This document shows, in pieces, positions 5,014 to 6,410 of a stretch of 6,410 nucleotides of DNA. Location: NCBI GenBank assembly GCA_964592775.1, contig CAZQFX010000163.1, positions 1-6,410 on the forward strand, written 5' to 3'. The notes beneath the pieces were generated by a model. The model saw nothing but the letters and a program-made list of their open reading frames with translations. It had not been told where the DNA came from and searched no databases. Origin of the DNA: SURF-21 sp964592775. GTDB taxonomy: Bacteria > Actinomycetota > Geothermincolia > Geothermincolales > RBG-13-55-18. Both the position numbers and the translations under genes were made by a program. Position 1 is the stretch's first letter, and each line of letters starts with the position of its first letter.

Positions 5014-5322
5014 CTACACCTCTTCTTTACCGGCAAGAGCGCGAGAAAGATCCAATGCCTTTGCTCCCGCAAGCTCCACGGTCGCCTTCCTTTTCTCCCG
5101 CTCTTTCCCGAGCATGAGAACCTTGACCAGCCTGTCGTAGAAGCCGGCCCAGTGGATGACGCGCCCCCCGGTCTGGATTACTTCGATGTTCCTGTTCATT
5201 TCCTCTCCCGCCTCGTCCCATAACGATCTCAACGGTCGTAACTCCGGGTTCTTCTCCCAGAAGTACGGGTGGCAATAGGGGAACGGCATGGATCGGGATC
5301 GGGTTAAGGGCCCAACAACCAT
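5014..5322 (-). CDS. Small hypothetical protein directly upstream of the zinc exporter
   Basis: I do not recognise this protein of about 102 residues. It has no signal peptide or membrane helix. Visible features are an aromatic N-terminal part (MPFPYCHPYFWEKNPELRPL), a central segment NIEVIQTGGRVIHWAGFYDRL, and a charged helical C-terminus rich in Lys, Glu and Ala. Its stop TAG touches the ATG of the transporter gene, and the transporter's ribosome site lies inside its last codons, so the two are almost certainly co-translated. The start is uncertain: ATG at 5322 has a partial GAGAAG site, GTG at 5328 lies two codons earlier, and ATG at 5289 would begin at the aromatic segment but has no ribosome site. 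The AT-rich patch at 5347-5368 is where a promoter would be expected, but I see no convincing -35. Linkage to metal export is by position only. Confidence 0.7.
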   Translation of the reverse strand: MVVGPLTRSRSMPFPYCHPYFWEKNPELRPLRSLWDEAGEEMNRNIEVIQTGGRVIHWAGFYDRLVKVLMLGKEREKRKATVELAGAKALDLSRALAGKEEV

Positions 5323-5482
5323 CTGCACTTCTCGAAGAATATCCTTTCTCCATTATCCTTATAATAAACTTCCCGCCCGCCGCCGTGTCCTTGCCCCGAT
5401 AATGCTCTCGGTTCTTGCAGCTGCGATGATATGTGTAACCGCAGAGCCGTGCTCGAGATGATCGCCATCGCCTTGCGGGGCT

Positions 5483-5581
5483 TCAGTCTTCCGGCAGCAG
5501 CAGCCCGGTGATGGTGACCGGCTCGTAACCCGAGGCGCGCAGGTCACGGATGATGGAGGGCAGCGCGCCGGCACGCCGCAT
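5483..5581 (-). pseudogene. Remnant resembling a polysaccharide deacetylase C-terminus
   Basis: A minus-strand frame reads ALPSIIRDLRASGYEPVTIT followed by GLLLPED and a stop. This closely resembles the last segment of NodB-type polysaccharide deacetylases, where a helix such as ALPxII-x-LRARGY leads into the strand VTVSELL. The frame is closed by a TGA only eight codons above the ATG at 5581, and the preceding 75 nt up to the dehydrogenase stop contain none of the earlier deacetylase motifs in any frame. It is therefore best read as the tail of a deleted gene. An intact 32-residue peptide is possible but there is no obvious ribosome site. The family call rests on one short motif from memory. 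Confidence 0.5.
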
Positions 5582-5658
5582 TGCCAAAGACAAAGCCCGA
5601 CGTCAAGGCCTTTACACTTGCTCGCCCGGTCCGGCCTTGCCCTGGCCTGCTATCTCCA

Positions 5659-6410
5659 CTACTGCACCAGGCCTTTGCGGGCCATCCACATGAACAGCGG
5701 GCGCCCGATCCTGTAGCGGTTGAAAAGCGCCAGCGTCCCATGGTACAAACCGGGGTTCATGCGCTTTAGCGCCCAGAGGATCCTGCCGGACAACTGCGGC
5801 ACGGCGTACAGCCGCTTCCTCTCCACGGCTTTCAGCGCCGCTTCCGCCACTTCGTCCGCCGTCATGCGCGCGTTGTCGAAGGTGGCGTGGGCGAATTCGG
5901 TCTCGAACTCGTCCGTGTAGCGCATGTTGTCCAGGAGGTGGGTGTCGAAGAACATGGGGCATACTGCGGTCACCCCTATCTTGAAAGGGGCCAACTCACC
6001 GCTGAGGGTCTCGGAGAGCGCGATGACCGCCGCCTTGGTGGTGTTGTAGGGCGCCATCTCCAGCAGGCACAGGAGCCCCGCCGCGGAGGCGACGTTGACG
6101 ATGTGGCCGCCGCCCTGCGCCTTCATGCGCGGGATGAAAGTGTGGCAGCCGTATACCATGCCCCAGAAATTGATGCTGAAGATCCATTCCCAGTCCTCGA
6201 TGGGGATGTCGCCCACGTGCCCCACCGACACCACCCCGGCGTTGTTGACGAGGACGTCCACGCCTCCCCAGGTGCGGAAGAAGTGGCCGGCCATGGCCTC
6301 CCAGTCCATCAGTACTCTCACATCCAGCTCGTAGATCTCGCCGCTGCCGCCGGCCTGCTCGACCATGCGCAGGGTCTCCCCGGCGCCCTCCAGGTTGATG
6401 TCAACCACGC
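5659..6410 (-). CDS. Short-chain dehydrogenase/reductase, N-terminus outside the window
   Basis: The visible 249 residues of this NAD(P)-dependent oxidoreductase cover most of a Rossmann-fold SDR. Counting from the first visible Val/Met codon, the NNAG motif is at 55-58 (VDVLVNNAG), the structural Asn is at 80 (SINF), the catalytic Ser is at 108 (NVASAAG), and Tyr121 and Lys125 form YxxxK (YNTTK). The glycine-rich cofactor loop GxxxGxG must lie beyond the window edge. The visible start (VVDINLEGAG) matches the end of the second beta strand, where the Asp suggests NAD(H) rather than NADP(H) preference. The C-terminal part from about 184 (ADEVAEAALKAVERKR, then LSGRILWALKRMNPGLYHG) is an amphipathic, basic-aromatic extension seen in many SDRs that associate with membranes or act on lipophilic alcohols and ketones. 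The substrate cannot be told from sequence. The GTG at 6408 is not a real start. Confidence 0.92.
   Translation of the reverse strand, partial: VVDINLEGAGETLRMVEQAGGSGEIYELDVRVLMDWEAMAGHFFRTWGGVDVLVNNAGVVSVGHVGDIPIEDWEWIFSINFWGMVYGCHTFIPRMKAQGGGHIVNVASAAGLLCLLEMAPYNTTKAAVIALSETLSGELAPFKIGVTAVCPMFFDTHLLDNMRYTDEFETEFAHATFDNARMTADEVAEAALKAVERKRLYAVPQLSGRILWALKRMNPGLYHGTLALFNRYRIGRPLFMWMARKGLVQ

Noticed and set aside
3961..5223. 420-codon plus-strand open frame
   Set aside because: It lies antisense to the zinc exporter and the small upstream gene, both of which have clear family motifs or coupling; its translation is His/Gly/Asp-rich with no domain, as expected of a mirror frame in GC-rich DNA.
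5359..5574. 71-codon minus-strand frame upstream of the small exporter-linked gene
   Set aside because: The translation is low in informative motifs, is out of register with the deacetylase-like remnant, and has no ribosome site.

Overview
The window is GC-rich bacterial DNA in which every gene I can support lies on the minus strand, so transcription runs from high to low coordinates. A class E-type sortase and a membrane-fused ECF sigma factor, together with the high GC content, suggest an actinobacterium (Actinomycetota), possibly a deep-branching environmental lineage. That placement is an inference; the window holds no rRNA or other phylogenetic marker.

Reading in the direction of transcription: (1) 6410-5659 is a short-chain dehydrogenase/reductase whose N-terminus lies outside the window. 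(2) 5581-5483 is a short remnant resembling the C-terminus of a polysaccharide deacetylase. (3) 5322-5014 encodes a small unknown protein whose stop codon abuts the start of a zinc-type cation diffusion facilitator (5013-4021), so the two look like one translation unit. (4) After a palindrome-rich gap, 3787-3665 encodes a 40-residue RCKP-type rubredoxin-like protein that is too short for ordinary ORF calling. It is preceded by an extended -10 promoter and a perfect 12-bp palindrome. A second possible small frame (3668-3483) runs from its stop codon to a clear intrinsic terminator (3483-3453). (5) The gap 3482-3246 holds two copies of a 28-bp repeat, each preceded on the minus strand by its own perfect hairpin. 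(6) 3245-2613 encodes an unknown, probably cytoplasmic protein that overlaps by 4 nt a TTG-started class E-type sortase (2616-2026). (7) After about 290 nt with a promoter and operator-like inverted repeat, 1732-194 encodes a 512-residue ECF sigma factor fused to a transmembrane helix and a long Pro/Ala-rich, probably extracytoplasmic tail. (8) Positions 1-193 hold a weak terminator candidate and structured sequence of unknown nature.

The clearest functional themes are surface biology (sortase, membrane-tethered sigma factor, deacetylase remnant) and metal handling (zinc exporter, rubredoxin-like protein). The observations most worth following are the membrane-tethered sigma factor, the hairpin-plus-28-mer repeat, and the tightly packed rubredoxin-like/small-frame/terminator unit. 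I see no CRISPR array, no transposase, no tRNA or rRNA, and no complete undescribed defence or biosynthetic system.
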